A DNA stretch of 64,000 nt from Bacillota bacterium (GCA_023461435.1 JAEYLC010000031.1:109746-173745); one strand, 5' to 3'; positions 26,904 through 35,873 are shown, counted from the stretch's first letter. Program-made: numbers and translations. The notes: generated from the letters alone by a model not told the origin.

Positions 26904-27224
26904 TCACTTGGGACGGTATGTGAGACAGTTGCATATCACCGAATCGTGCGCATCGTCGATTTCCACCTTCGTGGCGCGGCAGTGGAACGATTTGTTGAAT
27001 GTGCACTGGGTGACGTTGCAGGAGATTCGCGGGGCATGATCATCAAGCTCACTGCCGAACTCCATATCCGTCGGGATCACGGAAGCGGCTACAAACGTAT
27101 TTTCCTTGGTATAAGTGTCGCAGTACGTTTCCTGAGAAGTGTTGCTGACGAGTATCATATTGGCGCCGCACTTCTCCTGCGCATTGTATACGCAATCGGT
27201 GGCCTGACATTTTAACGATTTCAT
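26904..27224 (-). CDS. DUF1540 protein with two cysteine motifs
   Basis: The 106-residue protein carries two DUF1540-type repeats, each with the pattern C-x4-C-x-(Y/F)-N-x4-C (CQATDCVYNAQEKC near the N terminus, CNVTQCTFNKSFHC near 70), followed by a distal Cys. The spacing suggests metal or disulfide binding, but function is unknown. It starts two bases after the stop of the smaller DUF1540 gene, with AAAGGA as ribosome site. Members are common in spore-forming Clostridia. Confidence 0.8.
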   Translation of the reverse strand: MKSLKCQATDCVYNAQEKCGANMILVSNTSQETYCDTYTKENTFVAASVIPTDMEFGSELDDHAPRISCNVTQCTFNKSFHCRATKVEIDDAHDSVICNCLTYRPK

Positions 27225-27226
27225 GG

Positions 27227-27394
27227 TTAGTTATCCTTTCGTTCAAAGCTGTCGCACATGCTCTCCTCCGAAGAATCGGCTGTGCTTGTCAGCGGACTGA
27301 CCTGAATGCAGTCAAGCAGACAATAATCGCTTGGGCTGTGGTTTTTGCATGACGCAACGCTGCAGTGAATCGTCTGCCTGCCTCTGGCGCTCAT
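27227..27394 (-). CDS. Small DUF1540-type cysteine-rich protein
   Basis: This 55-residue protein (from ATG 27394, preceded by AGGAGG at 27401-27406) has one DUF1540-like repeat (CSVASCKNHSPSDYCLLDC) and a distal Cys. An in-frame extension to 27415 would run through the ribosome site and is rejected. It forms a two-gene unit with the longer DUF1540 gene. Upstream there is a CATAATA element (27415-27421, minus) that resembles late sporulation -10 boxes, with no convincing -35. Confidence 0.75.
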   Translation of the reverse strand: MSARGRQTIHCSVASCKNHSPSDYCLLDCIQVSPLTSTADSSEESMCDSFERKDN

Positions 27395-27543
27395 TTCAAT
27401 CCTCCTAGCTTCCATTATTATGTCTTTGGTCCGGCTGAAATATGTGCGAAAGAATTTCGGGGCAAAAAATTGTCTGTTATCCCACTATTTTTGTCTGAAA
27501 ATCGGTTATTATGAGTATTCTTGTCCGATGAAGCGGGGGAGTA

Positions 27544-27573
27544 TTGACAAGATGATAAACCCGAATATATAAT
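27544..27573 (+). promoter_or_regulatory. Promoter of rho
   Basis: Perfect TTGACA (27544-27549) and TATAAT (27568-27573) boxes with an 18-base spacer give a long leader of about 125 bases before the rho start. The 311-base space between the DUF1540 pair and rho shows nothing else clear. Confidence 0.75.
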
Positions 27574-27705
27574 GATTTTGGTCTAGAAGGGCTGGAATTT
27601 CTTTAAGTACGTATTTATTCCCAATTTGACATAAATAAATTGTCGGGTATGCGTTTTACTTTGTCCGGTATTTTCATTTTTATATATTTAAAAGGAGATT
27701 CGCAT

Positions 27706-29268
27706 TTGGACATCAGTTTGTTAAAAGAAAAAAGTTTAATGGACTTGCGCGAAATCGCAAAAATGGCTGGCATCAAATCTGTCACGAAGTATCGCAAGGG
27801 TGAGCTTTTGGATATGCTTTACGAGCTTGACAGGCGCGCAAGAAATATGGAAAACAAAGAATACAATGCGTATGACGAACCTGCGGAAGATGTCTATGAA
27901 GACGGTGAAGACTATGAACCGGCTGATGATTCATACGATACTGATGACATCCCGTCATACCAGCAGGATGTAATTGAGCGGCGGGAGCGAGAAGAAACGG
28001 ACAGGAGACCGGAAATCGAGCGTCCGTCGCAAGGCGAAGAGAAAAAGATCATTGAATACGTCATGGGCAACGATGCCGTTAACGAGCTGTTAAACAAGGG
28101 TGACTGCGGCGATGCGATGGGCATACTCGAGGTGCTGCCCGAAGGCTACGGCTTCCTGCGCAGCGAGAACTATCTGCCCGGCAACAAAGACGTGTATGTG
28201 TCAATGGCGCAGATTCGCAAATTCAACCTCAAAACAGGCGATAAGGTGAAGGGCAAAACGCGCCCGGCCAAGGATGCCGAGAAATTAAACGCGCTGCTCT
28301 ATATTGAACAGGTCAACGACGATACGGTGGAAAAATGCCTGACGCGGCGTCCGTTTGAAGACTTAACGCCGATCCATCCCGACCATCGCCTGACGCTTGA
28401 GCGCCCCGATGCCATGCGCGACCTCGCGATCCGCCTGATTGATCTGATATCCCCGATCGGCAAAGGGCAAAGAGGGCTCGTGGTCTCGCCGCCTAAAGCA
28501 GGTAAAACCATCATGCTTAAAAAAATCGCCAACAGCATCACGGCGAATTATCCCGATGTGAACCTCATCGTGCTGCTGATCGACGAACGTCCCGAAGAAG
28601 TGACGGATATGCAGCGGTCCATAAAGGGCGAGGTTGTGTATTCCACATTCGATGAAAAGCCCGAAAATCATACGCGCGTGTCTGAAATGGTCATCGAGCG
28701 CGCCAAGCGCCTTGTGGAACAGGGCAAGGATGTGGTCGTGCTGCTCGACAGCATCACGCGTCTCGCGCGCGCCTACAACCTCATTATTCCGCCCACGGGC
28801 CGCACGCTGTCGGGCGGCCTTGATCCGGGTTCGCTTTATAAACCCAAGCGCTTTTTCGGCGCCGCGAGAAATATCGAATTCGGCGGCAGCCTGACCATCA
28901 TCGCGACGGCGCTGATCGATACGGGCTCGCGCATGGATGAGATCATCTATGAGGAGTTCAAAGGCACCGGCAACATGGAAATCCACCTCGACAGGAAGCT
29001 GTCTGAGAAGCGCATATTCCCTGCGATCGATCTCAATAAATCGAGCACGCGCCGTGAGGAGCTGCTGCTTTCCAAGAAGGAGCTCGAAGGCATTTGGGCT
29101 ATCCGCAAGGTGATGGCGAACGGCAACACGTCCGAGGTGACGGAACAGCTGATCGGCATGCTTGCCAAAACACAGACCAACGATGCTTTTTTGGAGAAGC
29201 TCAAAGGGTGGCTGGGCATATGGGATAAGGAAGGCTACAATTTCGCGCCCAAGAGAGGGGGATTCTAA
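27706..29268 (+). CDS. rho: Transcription termination factor Rho
   Basis: The protein is 520 residues from TTG 27706, placed by AAAGGAG at 27691-27697; ATG 27739 is the alternative. A Rho N-terminal helical domain (KSLMDLREIAKMAG) is followed by an acidic linker (about 50-110), the cold-shock RNA-binding domain (GILEVLPEGYGFLRS), Walker A (PKAGKT, Lys267), Walker B (VLLIDERPEEV) and the R-loop (RTLSGGLDPGSLYKP). It is an RNA-dependent helicase that releases transcripts. It is followed 12 bases on by the membrane acyltransferase-like gene. Confidence 0.95.
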   Translation: MDISLLKEKSLMDLREIAKMAGIKSVTKYRKGELLDMLYELDRRARNMENKEYNAYDEPAEDVYEDGEDYEPADDSYDTDDIPSYQQDVIERREREETDRRPEIERPSQGEEKKIIEYVMGNDAVNELLNKGDCGDAMGILEVLPEGYGFLRSENYLPGNKDVYVSMAQIRKFNLKTGDKVKGKTRPAKDAEKLNALLYIEQVNDDTVEKCLTRRPFEDLTPIHPDHRLTLERPDAMRDLAIRLIDLISPIGKGQRGLVVSPPKAGKTIMLKKIANSITANYPDVNLIVLLIDERPEEVTDMQRSIKGEVVYSTFDEKPENHTRVSEMVIERAKRLVEQGKDVVVLLDSITRLARAYNLIIPPTGRTLSGGLDPGSLYKPKRFFGAARNIEFGGSLTIIATALIDTGSRMDEIIYEEFKGTGNMEIHLDRKLSEKRIFPAIDLNKSSTRREELLLSKKELEGIWAIRKVMANGNTSEVTEQLIGMLAKTQTNDAFLEKLKGWLGIWDKEGYNFAPKRGGF

Positions 29269-29280
29269 GAATCTCGTAAA

Positions 29281-31314
29281 ATGACGGAAAACGCTTCACT
29301 GGTCGATAAAGAACGGCTTTTCAACAAAGCCGTTTATATCTTCTTCTGTTTCTATTCAATGGCCGTGGCGCAGCGCTATGAGATGAATATACTTTACGGA
29401 GCTGCGCTGACCATATCGCTTTCGGCGTTGGCCAGGATGTTAAAGTTTACCATAAAGACCACATACGATCTGTTCTGGCTTAAAATACTCAAGCTGGCGC
29501 TGATCGTATTTTTTGTGCTCACGTCAGCCTATATTTTTGTGCTGTATCCGTTTCTTTACCGGTATTCGCATACCGTTTATGCGATATTTATCATCATACT
29601 GCCTTTGATCGCTATGGAATCTCAGTCGGCTGTGCTGCGCAGCTTAAAGCGGCTCGGGAGACTGACGGACCGCGCCCGTCTCATCACGTTAACGTGCGGC
29701 GCAGCTTTGTGCATTGCGATAACCTGTGTGCTGATCGGGCTGTCGGGCATTGAAGCCTGGCTGCTGCTCTCGCCGCTGGCGATCGGGATGGCGCTCGATT
29801 ATTTCAGACAGCGAACGTTCGGCAGCTATGCGTCCGAATATCCAAAGCCGGATGCGTTGGAGCTGGATTTCGGGCAGGTCGCGAGCGCGCGGCTGTTTGA
29901 CGGCATGGCGGTCACTTCGGGTGTGGCGCTCAACGCGTTTATGTTTACGTATGTGCTTTATGTGATGCTCACGCATAAAAAGAGCTTCTCGCTCGATGTG
30001 TTCGTGATATTTGCGCTGATGACGCTTGTGTGCGGCCTGATATTCCTCTGGACTTACAGATTCGTGAGGAAGTCGCTCGTGAAGAAGATCGGCAAAAACG
30101 CGGCGTTTGTGCTGGGGACGGGCATTGCGATATTCGCGGTGTATGTGTTCAGGGACAGCTGGTACGGGGGAGGGCTCGCGATTTCTCTGCAGACGCTGAT
30201 GCTGCTTTTTGGGCTTATGCTCCAGATGACCGCTTCGATGGACCTGCGCGAGGACATACTGTTGGTGGTCAAGCTGCAGAACAGCGATGTCAACGCGGCG
30301 GCGCTCAATCAAAGAACGCAGCGTCAGGAGCATTGGACCGCGGTCATTTCGGAAGTGATCATACTGGCTGTGCTGAGCGTGCTGATTTCCGATCCGTTGA
30401 TCTATTCCATGGACTTTGATGACTATATCGCGCTGGCGCCGCAGATCGGCAGCAGCCTTGTTGCCATCCCCACGGCCTTTCTGATCGCTTCGCTTGCATA
30501 TTCTCTGCGGCAGCCGCTCACAAAGAAGTACAACCGCCGACTCAAGGCCTATGTGCGCAGCAAGGAGACGGGGCAGGACAATCCGGTGATGGAAAAGCGG
30601 CTTAAAAATGTGCTGATCAAAAAATACAAGAAGCGTATTGGCGTGCATGTGATCCGTATGCTGCTCAAGCCCGTGATGTTTCACACGGTGACGGGCAAAG
30701 AGAACGTGGATCACCTGCCCGGTATATTTGTGTTCAATCACCGCGAGGTTTACGGGCCCATCGCGGCGGTCGTCTTTCTGCCGTATGACATGCGGCCGTG
30801 GATACTCGATAAGATGATCGACAAGGCGCAGATTACGGCGCATATGTATGAGGGCACCTTTAGCCGCATCCGCTGGCTGCCCGTCTGGCTGCGCAAAGCG
30901 ATCGCCAAAGCGCTAAGCCCGGTTGTGGTGTGGGCGCTGAGCTCTTTTGAACCGATCCCTGTGTATCGCGGTACGGCAAAGAACGTGATCAAAACGTTTG
31001 AGCTGTCCATCGAGTGCCTGCAGTCGGGCGACAGCATACTGCTTTTCCCCGAAAATCCCGAGGAACGGTATACGGACAGTGAACAGATCAGCGATTTTTA
31101 CCGCGGTTTTGCCAATCTCGGGCGGCTTTATTACAAGCGCGCAAAGGAATGTGTGACGTTTTATCCGGTGTATGCCAGCCACCGGTCGCGCGTGCTGCGC
31201 ATCGGAGAGAGCGTGCGTTACGACCCGGCGAACGGGCGGCAGGAGGAAAAGCGTATTGTGGATATGCTTTTGCGGCGCATGCGGGAGCTTCAGAAGCTCG
31301 ACGAAGACCGCTAA
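29281..31314 (+). CDS. Multi-pass membrane protein with PlsC-like acyltransferase domain
   Basis: The 677-residue protein has roughly 11-12 hydrophobic helices over 1-420 and a C-terminal domain (about 455-677) resembling 1-acylglycerol-phosphate acyltransferases. The usual HX4D motif is altered: NHREVYGP has Gly where Asp is expected. FPENPEERY stands in the place of the FPEG motif, and a PVYRGTAKN-type stretch is present. It may be an acyltransferase with a changed active site or a lipid-binding protein. The 12-base gap to rho suggests co-transcription. Its stop overlaps that of the convergent yigZ. Confidence 0.65.
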   Translation: MTENASLVDKERLFNKAVYIFFCFYSMAVAQRYEMNILYGAALTISLSALARMLKFTIKTTYDLFWLKILKLALIVFFVLTSAYIFVLYPFLYRYSHTVYAIFIIILPLIAMESQSAVLRSLKRLGRLTDRARLITLTCGAALCIAITCVLIGLSGIEAWLLLSPLAIGMALDYFRQRTFGSYASEYPKPDALELDFGQVASARLFDGMAVTSGVALNAFMFTYVLYVMLTHKKSFSLDVFVIFALMTLVCGLIFLWTYRFVRKSLVKKIGKNAAFVLGTGIAIFAVYVFRDSWYGGGLAISLQTLMLLFGLMLQMTASMDLREDILLVVKLQNSDVNAAALNQRTQRQEHWTAVISEVIILAVLSVLISDPLIYSMDFDDYIALAPQIGSSLVAIPTAFLIASLAYSLRQPLTKKYNRRLKAYVRSKETGQDNPVMEKRLKNVLIKKYKKRIGVHVIRMLLKPVMFHTVTGKENVDHLPGIFVFNHREVYGPIAAVVFLPYDMRPWILDKMIDKAQITAHMYEGTFSRIRWLPVWLRKAIAKALSPVVVWALSSFEPIPVYRGTAKNVIKTFELSIECLQSGDSILLFPENPEERYTDSEQISDFYRGFANLGRLYYKRAKECVTFYPVYASHRSRVLRIGESVRYDPANGRQEEKRIVDMLLRRMRELQKLDEDR

Positions 31315-31925
31315 ACGTCAACGGGCATGCGCTTCTGACCGATGAGCCTGGGAGCGCACTGCCCTTGAGTGAGGCTGCGAATCAGCTTTAAAAAGGCGTC
31401 TTCGTTTCCGCTGACCACGCTGATCGTGGCCTTAACGGTCTCTGCGTATATGATATCGTCAAACTGGCAGCCTGCGTTGAGCAGCGGCATCTGAACGCGC
31501 GAGAAAACGGCAAAGTCAAAATCGCAGAGATAGACGCTGCAGGGGACGAGCTCCACCTTCGGCGTTTCGCCGAGCGTCTGCGCGATGCTCTGCGTATATG
31601 CGCGCACGAGCCCGCCCGCGCCGAGCAGCGTGCCGCCGAAGTAACGCGTGCAAACGGCGATCACGTTTTGCAGCCCTGATTTTTTAAGCACCTCGAGCAT
31701 CGGCAAGCCCGCTGTGCCCTGAGGCTCTCCGTCGTCGCTGTAACGCATCGCGCCGTTTTCAAGCAGCCAGGCGCTGCAATTGTGCCGCGCGTCATAATGC
31801 AGCTTCTTTCTCCGCTCGATGACGGCCTGCGCTTCCGTTTCGGTCTCTACGCGGCAGACATATCCGATGAACCGGGATTTTTTGATGACGAGAGTGGTCT
31901 CTTTTTCCTGCCCGACCGTGATCAT
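31311..31925 (-). CDS. YigZ/IMPACT (UPF0029) family protein
   Basis: The 204-residue protein contains the UPF0029 signature around SDDGEPQGTAGLPML and the conserved CTRYFGGTLLGAGGLVRAY stretch, followed by a C-terminal ferredoxin-like domain. Bacterial YigZ proteins are related to the eukaryotic translation regulator IMPACT, but their role in bacteria is not settled. The start overlaps the GNAT stop by four bases, so it is the last gene of a tyrS-GNAT-yigZ unit. Confidence 0.88.
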   Translation of the reverse strand: MITVGQEKETTLVIKKSRFIGYVCRVETETEAQAVIERRKKLHYDARHNCSAWLLENGAMRYSDDGEPQGTAGLPMLEVLKKSGLQNVIAVCTRYFGGTLLGAGGLVRAYTQSIAQTLGETPKVELVPCSVYLCDFDFAVFSRVQMPLLNAGCQFDDIIYAETVKATISVVSGNEDAFLKLIRSLTQGQCAPRLIGQKRMPVDV

Positions 31926-32347
31926 ACGGGCGAATTTTTGAGCCGCATCAGATGGGCTCTTGGCTCAAACCCGAGCGAGTGCCAGAACGCAACGCCGCAC
32001 TCGTTCCACACAAACACATCAAGATCGACGGTGTCGGTATCCAGCGTTTGCAGCAGCTTATAAAAGGCGGTGCTTCCGTATCCCTTGCGGCGTTTGCTGC
32101 GGCTGATATAAAAGTGGCGCAGATGATAAGGCTTGCGGTCGGTGATCACGAGCGCATAGCCCACAACGGTTCTGCCGGTCAGGAAAGCAAACGCGCGGTC
32201 ACCGCGCCTTAAAAAGCCTTCCATACACTGACGGTACTGCTCGTCCGTTTGAGGCGTATCGCTTTTTTCATCCTCGGCCAGCTCTTTGTACATGCGCGTC
32301 AGCAGTACGATATTCGAGCACGGGCTGATTTCCATCTCAACAGACAT
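31922..32347 (-). CDS. GNAT-family N-acetyltransferase
   Basis: The 141-residue protein fits the GNAT fold. The acetyl-CoA loop is visible as RSKRRKGYGSTAFYKLL, preceded by the beta-4 strand (LRHFYIS), and the C-terminal part (NECGVAFWHSLGFEPR) is typical. It lies four bases after tyrS and overlaps yigZ. The acetylated target cannot be told from sequence. Confidence 0.85.
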   Translation of the reverse strand: MSVEMEISPCSNIVLLTRMYKELAEDEKSDTPQTDEQYRQCMEGFLRRGDRAFAFLTGRTVVGYALVITDRKPYHLRHFYISRSKRRKGYGSTAFYKLLQTLDTDTVDLDVFVWNECGVAFWHSLGFEPRAHLMRLKNSPV

Positions 32348-32351
32348 TCGT

Positions 32352-33569
32352 TCAGCCCTTCAGCACAGCTTTATGATAAATCTTCTTGCCCTTTTTGATC
32401 AGCATTTCGCCATTTTCAAAGCAATCCGCCGATACCGGCATAAACTCGTCGGTGACCTTGCTGCCGTTGATCGAGATGCCGCCCTGCGCGATGAGCCGAC
32501 GGCCTTCGCCGCGCGATGCCGTAAGGCCGCACGTCTGCAGCATATCCACAAGCAGCAGATCATCAATGGCGTCAACCACCGTTTCGGGTATGCTGCCGCC
32601 CTCGCCGCCGCCTTCAAAGAGCGCCTCGGCCGCCGCTTTGGCCTTATCGGCTTCTTCCTGCCCGTGCACCTGTTTGGTCACTTCGTGCGCGAGCTTCACC
32701 TTTGCGTTGTTGATGCGCTCATCACTATGGCTGCAAAGCTCCCTGATCTCGTCCATCGGCAGGAAGGTGAGCAGCGAGAGGCACTTTTCCACATCGCTGT
32801 CGGCGATGTTGCGCCAGTATTGATAGAATTCATAAGGCGACGTTTTTTCGGGATTGAGCCACACCGCGCCCTTTTCAGTCTTGCCCATTTTGCGCCCGTC
32901 GCTTGTGAGCAGCAGCGTGAACGTCATGCCGTAGGCTTCCTTGCGTTCCTTTTTGCGTATAAGGTTCGCGCCCGCGAGTATGTTCGACCACTGGTCGTCG
33001 CCGCCAAGCTGCAGCTTGCAGCCGAATTTCTGATTGAGCACAAGAAAATCGTAGCCCTGCATGAGCATATAGTTGAATTCGAGGAACGTGAGGCCCTTTT
33101 CCATGCGGTTTTTGTAGCACTCGGCTGTGAGCATGCGGTTGACCGAGAAATGCACGCCGATTTCGCGCAGAAACTCGATATAATTAAGCTGCAAAAGCCA
33201 ATCAGCGTTGTTGATCATCTGCGCCTTGCCGTCGCTGAAATCAAGGAAACGCCGCATCTGTATTTTAAACGCCTCCGCGTTGTTCTCTATATCCTGCTTG
33301 GAAAGCATCTTTCTTAAATCCGATTTGCCGGAGGGGTCGCCCACCATCGTGGTGCCGCCGCCGATCAGCGCGATGGGCCGGTGGCCCGCACGCTGCATAT
33401 GCGCCATGGCCATGAGCTGAACATAGTGCCCCACATGCAGGCTGTCCGCCGTCGGGTCAAAGCCGATATAAAACGTGACGCTTTCCTTCTCCAGCAGCTC
33501 TTTTAACCCTTCGTGCGTAACCTGCTTTAAAAAACCTCTTTCGACCAAAACATCATAAACGTTTGCCAT
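32352..33569 (-). CDS. tyrS: Tyrosyl-tRNA synthetase
   Basis: The 405-residue class I synthetase shows the HIGH-type motif HVGH (45-48), the GGTTMVGDPSGK stretch, the KMSKS-type loop KMGKT near residue 230 and a C-terminal S4 RNA-binding domain (about 335-405, RLIAQGGISING). It charges tRNA-Tyr in the cytoplasm. GGAGAAGG precedes the start. No T-box leader could be found in the 200 bases upstream, which is unusual enough among Firmicutes to note. Confidence 0.95.
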   Translation of the reverse strand: MANVYDVLVERGFLKQVTHEGLKELLEKESVTFYIGFDPTADSLHVGHYVQLMAMAHMQRAGHRPIALIGGGTTMVGDPSGKSDLRKMLSKQDIENNAEAFKIQMRRFLDFSDGKAQMINNADWLLQLNYIEFLREIGVHFSVNRMLTAECYKNRMEKGLTFLEFNYMLMQGYDFLVLNQKFGCKLQLGGDDQWSNILAGANLIRKKERKEAYGMTFTLLLTSDGRKMGKTEKGAVWLNPEKTSPYEFYQYWRNIADSDVEKCLSLLTFLPMDEIRELCSHSDERINNAKVKLAHEVTKQVHGQEEADKAKAAAEALFEGGGEGGSIPETVVDAIDDLLLVDMLQTCGLTASRGEGRRLIAQGGISINGSKVTDEFMPVSADCFENGEMLIKKGKKIYHKAVLKG

Positions 33570-33601
33570 TGCCTTCTCCTACTCTTTTACATTCGCCTTG
33601 T

Positions 33602-33631
33602 ATTATAGCCCAAAGGGTGGCTTTGTGGCAA
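33602..33631 (-). promoter_or_regulatory. Promoter of the tyrS operon
   Basis: On the minus strand TTGCCA (33626-33631) and TATAAT (33602-33607) are 18 bases apart, 33 bases before the start. A dyad CAAAG-CCACC-CTTTG fills most of the spacer and could be an operator. Confidence 0.6.
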
Positions 33632-33743
33632 GAATTCATGAAGTGAGCACGTGAATCTGCCCATGTCAATAAGAAAAAAGCACGAAATCAGGGGGGTTTA
33701 CGACTTTTTTTGATACAAATGATAATTTCGTGGCGTCACAAGC

Positions 33744-33769
33744 AGGAAAAACCGACTCCAATGGCGAAT
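33744..33769 (+). promoter_or_regulatory. Possible sigma-H type promoter of spoVG
   Basis: AGGAAAA (33744-33750) and GAAT (33766-33769) are 15 bases apart, similar to the sigma-H promoter known for spoVG in Bacillus subtilis (AGGA...GAAT), with a spacer one base longer. Position, about 43 bases before the start, fits. Confidence 0.35.
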
Positions 33770-33811
33770 TTTACCTCTACATAATTGTACCTGCTTAGGA
33801 GGGGTTGCTTT

Positions 33812-34096
33812 ATGGAGATCACGGACATTCGTATCAGGCGAATTGACACCATGGGGAAACTGAAGGCAGTCGTGTCTGTGACTTTTGACGACATGTTTGC
33901 CATACACGACATGAAGATCATTGAAGGGCAAAACGGCTATTTCATTGCGATGCCGTCACGGAGAACACCGAATGGCGAGTATAAGGACATTGCCCATCCG
34001 ATTAACTCGGCAGCACGATCGCTGATTCAGACGGCCATATTGGAGAAGTTTGAAAGTCTGCCTGACGACGAAGGATATGCCTCGTTCCAGGTTTAA
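33812..34096 (+). CDS. spoVG: Septation/sporulation regulator SpoVG
   Basis: The protein is 94 residues from ATG 33812 with a strong ribosome site (AGGAGGGG, 33797-33804). It matches SpoVG throughout: MEITDIRIRRI, LKAVVSVTFDD, FAIHDMKIIEG, FIAMPSRRTPNGEYKDIAHP. SpoVG is a small nucleic-acid-binding regulator linked to asymmetric septation and stress. A longer frame from 33785 runs through the ribosome site and is rejected. It is monocistronic, followed by a terminator. Confidence 0.93.
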   Translation: MEITDIRIRRIDTMGKLKAVVSVTFDDMFAIHDMKIIEGQNGYFIAMPSRRTPNGEYKDIAHPINSAARSLIQTAILEKFESLPDDEGYASFQV

Positions 34097-34105
34097 CAGC
34101 GAAAG

Positions 34106-34139
34106 AAAATCCCGCCGCTTGGACGGGATTTTGTTTTTT
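34106..34139. terminator. Terminator between spoVG and the PIN/TRAM gene
   Basis: AAAATCCCG (34106-34114) pairs with CGGGATTTT (34124-34132), followed by six Ts at 34134-34139. It lies between convergent genes. Confidence 0.85.
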
Positions 34140-34158
34140 AAGTGCAAATACAGCTGTT

Positions 34159-35256
34159 TTATTTAAGCCTCGCGAATATCATGCGGCCTGCCGCCGTCTG
34201 TATCACGCTGGTCACGATCACAGCGGACTGTTTATTGATCTCCCTGATGCCGTCTTCCACAACGATCATCGTCCCGTCATCAAGATATGCGATGCCCTGT
34301 CCCGGTTCTTTGCCGTCCTTGACCACGGAGACCTTCATTTCTTCGCCGGGCAGCACGACGGGCTTCACCGCGTTGCTGAGCTCGTTGATATTCAAAACCG
34401 GCACATTTTTAACAGCCGCGACCTTATTGAGATTATAATCGTTGGTCACCACGATGCCGTCCATCTTCTTCGCGAGGTTCAGCAGCTTCGCATCCGCGTC
34501 GCTGGCCTCGTCGATCTCCGCATGAACGATCTTGACGGGCATGTTAAGCTCGGTCTGTATGCGTTTTAGCACGTCAAGGCCCCTGCGTCCGCGGTTTCTT
34601 TTCAGGTCGTCGGAGGAATCGGCGATATGCCGCAGCTCATCCAGAATGAACTCGGGGATAATCAGCGCCCCTTCAATGATGCCTGTGTTGCAGATATCGA
34701 AGATCCTGCCGTCGATGATCACGCTCGTATCGAGCAGCTTGGGCTTTGCGACAGACTCATCCTTCAGCTTATCATCCTTATCATCTCTGTGGCGCCTGAA
34801 AAAACCGGCCGGCAGATCGGGACGGTGGCGCACCAGTATGGAAATGCCGAGATAAACGGACACAATGGTGATGATCACGTTGATGATACCCGCAATCCAC
34901 GGGATCATGATGATGCCCGATACCAGGCCGGATAAAAAGTAAGACACAATGAGACCCAGCAGCAGCCCTGCGACCGCGGGCAGCATCACCTGCGCGGGCA
35001 GCCTTGACAGCCGTTTATCGGCCTGACCCGCAACGTTGAATATCGCATCCACAATGGGCTTGGAAAGCGCTAAAAAAACAAGCCCTGATATAATACCCGA
35101 GAATATGAATATGATCAGGCTCACCCAGTCAAGCAGCATCGTATAGGCGTTGATGCCGTTAAGCTTGCCGAGCACTTCGAAAACAAGAACGACGATACCG
35201 GGACCGATAAATAAACCGATTAATATGATAAAAAAGCGTGCAATATTTTTAGCCAT
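34159..35256 (-). CDS. PIN/TRAM domain membrane protein (YacL-like)
   Basis: The 365-residue protein has four N-terminal membrane helices (about 7-30, 42-62, 88-108, 115-140), a PIN-type nuclease domain beginning LLDTSVIIDGRIFDIC with the acidic residues of that fold, and a C-terminal TRAM domain (about 295-355). B. subtilis YacL has the same order. Its RNA target is unknown. GAGGTGA precedes the start. It is the downstream neighbour of the CarD-like gene but has its own promoter. Confidence 0.88.
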   Translation of the reverse strand: MAKNIARFFIILIGLFIGPGIVVLVFEVLGKLNGINAYTMLLDWVSLIIFIFSGIISGLVFLALSKPIVDAIFNVAGQADKRLSRLPAQVMLPAVAGLLLGLIVSYFLSGLVSGIIMIPWIAGIINVIITIVSVYLGISILVRHRPDLPAGFFRRHRDDKDDKLKDESVAKPKLLDTSVIIDGRIFDICNTGIIEGALIIPEFILDELRHIADSSDDLKRNRGRRGLDVLKRIQTELNMPVKIVHAEIDEASDADAKLLNLAKKMDGIVVTNDYNLNKVAAVKNVPVLNINELSNAVKPVVLPGEEMKVSVVKDGKEPGQGIAYLDDGTMIVVEDGIREINKQSAVIVTSVIQTAAGRMIFARLK

Positions 35257-35309
35257 TCGTTCACCTCATTCAAAGTGCGGATATATTCGCTCAAAAAGGA
35301 TTGTGGCTC

Positions 35310-35338
35310 ATTATATCACAAAAGAATAGAGGTTTCAC
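35310..35338 (-). promoter_or_regulatory. Promoter of the PIN/TRAM gene
   Basis: On the minus strand GTGAAA (35333-35338) and TATAAT (35310-35315) are 17 bases apart, 54 bases before the start. Confidence 0.5.
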
Positions 35339-35372
35339 GGCTATCGCTAAAAAACCTTAAAATGTTCACATT

Positions 35373-35849
35373 TTACAGAACCTGAGTGATGATCTTCCGG
35401 ACTTCCTCGTCCTTTTTGTTGCTTGCGAGAGCGAGCTCGGAGACGAGGATCTGCATGGAGGTTCCCAGCATCTTTTTTTCGCTGGACGACAGATTTTTTT
35501 GAGTTTCGCGCTTCAGCAGGCTCTTAATGACGGCTGCGATCTCATAAACGTTGCCCGATTTCATCTTTTCGAGATTTTCGCGGTTGCGCCTGTTCCAGTT
35601 GGCCGGTTCATCCACGTCGTCATACGTCTTGAATGATTCGATCACGTGACGGCACTCGTCCGTGGTGATGATGTTCCGAAGGCCCGCTTTTTCCGCGTTT
35701 TCGACAGGCACATGAACTTTAATGTCACCGTCTGAAAATCTCAACACATAAAAACGCTTCTTTTCATCAAGAAAATCGCGCTCTTCAATGGCTTCGATGA
35801 ACCCTGCACCGTGCATCGGATATGATATTTTGTCGCCTTTATTAAACAT
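35373..35849 (-). CDS. CarD family transcriptional regulator
   Basis: The 158-residue protein (ATG 35849) starts with the CarD/TRCF RNA-polymerase-interaction domain (FNKGDKISYPMHGAGFIEAI, about 1-60), followed by an all-helical C-terminal region. CarD-type proteins bind RNA polymerase beta and alter promoter opening. The earlier in-frame codon at 35867 is not family-like. A strong promoter lies directly upstream. Confidence 0.88.
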   Translation of the reverse strand: MFNKGDKISYPMHGAGFIEAIEERDFLDEKKRFYVLRFSDGDIKVHVPVENAEKAGLRNIITTDECRHVIESFKTYDDVDEPANWNRRNRENLEKMKSGNVYEIAAVIKSLLKRETQKNLSSSEKKMLGTSMQILVSELALASNKKDEEVRKIITQVL

Positions 35850-35873
35850 GCGATACACCTGCCTCATATAAAT

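Noticed and set aside
33570..33811. T-box leader expected before tyrS
   Set aside because: No T-box sequence or specifier-type structure is found; a plain promoter 33 bases from the start leaves no room for one.
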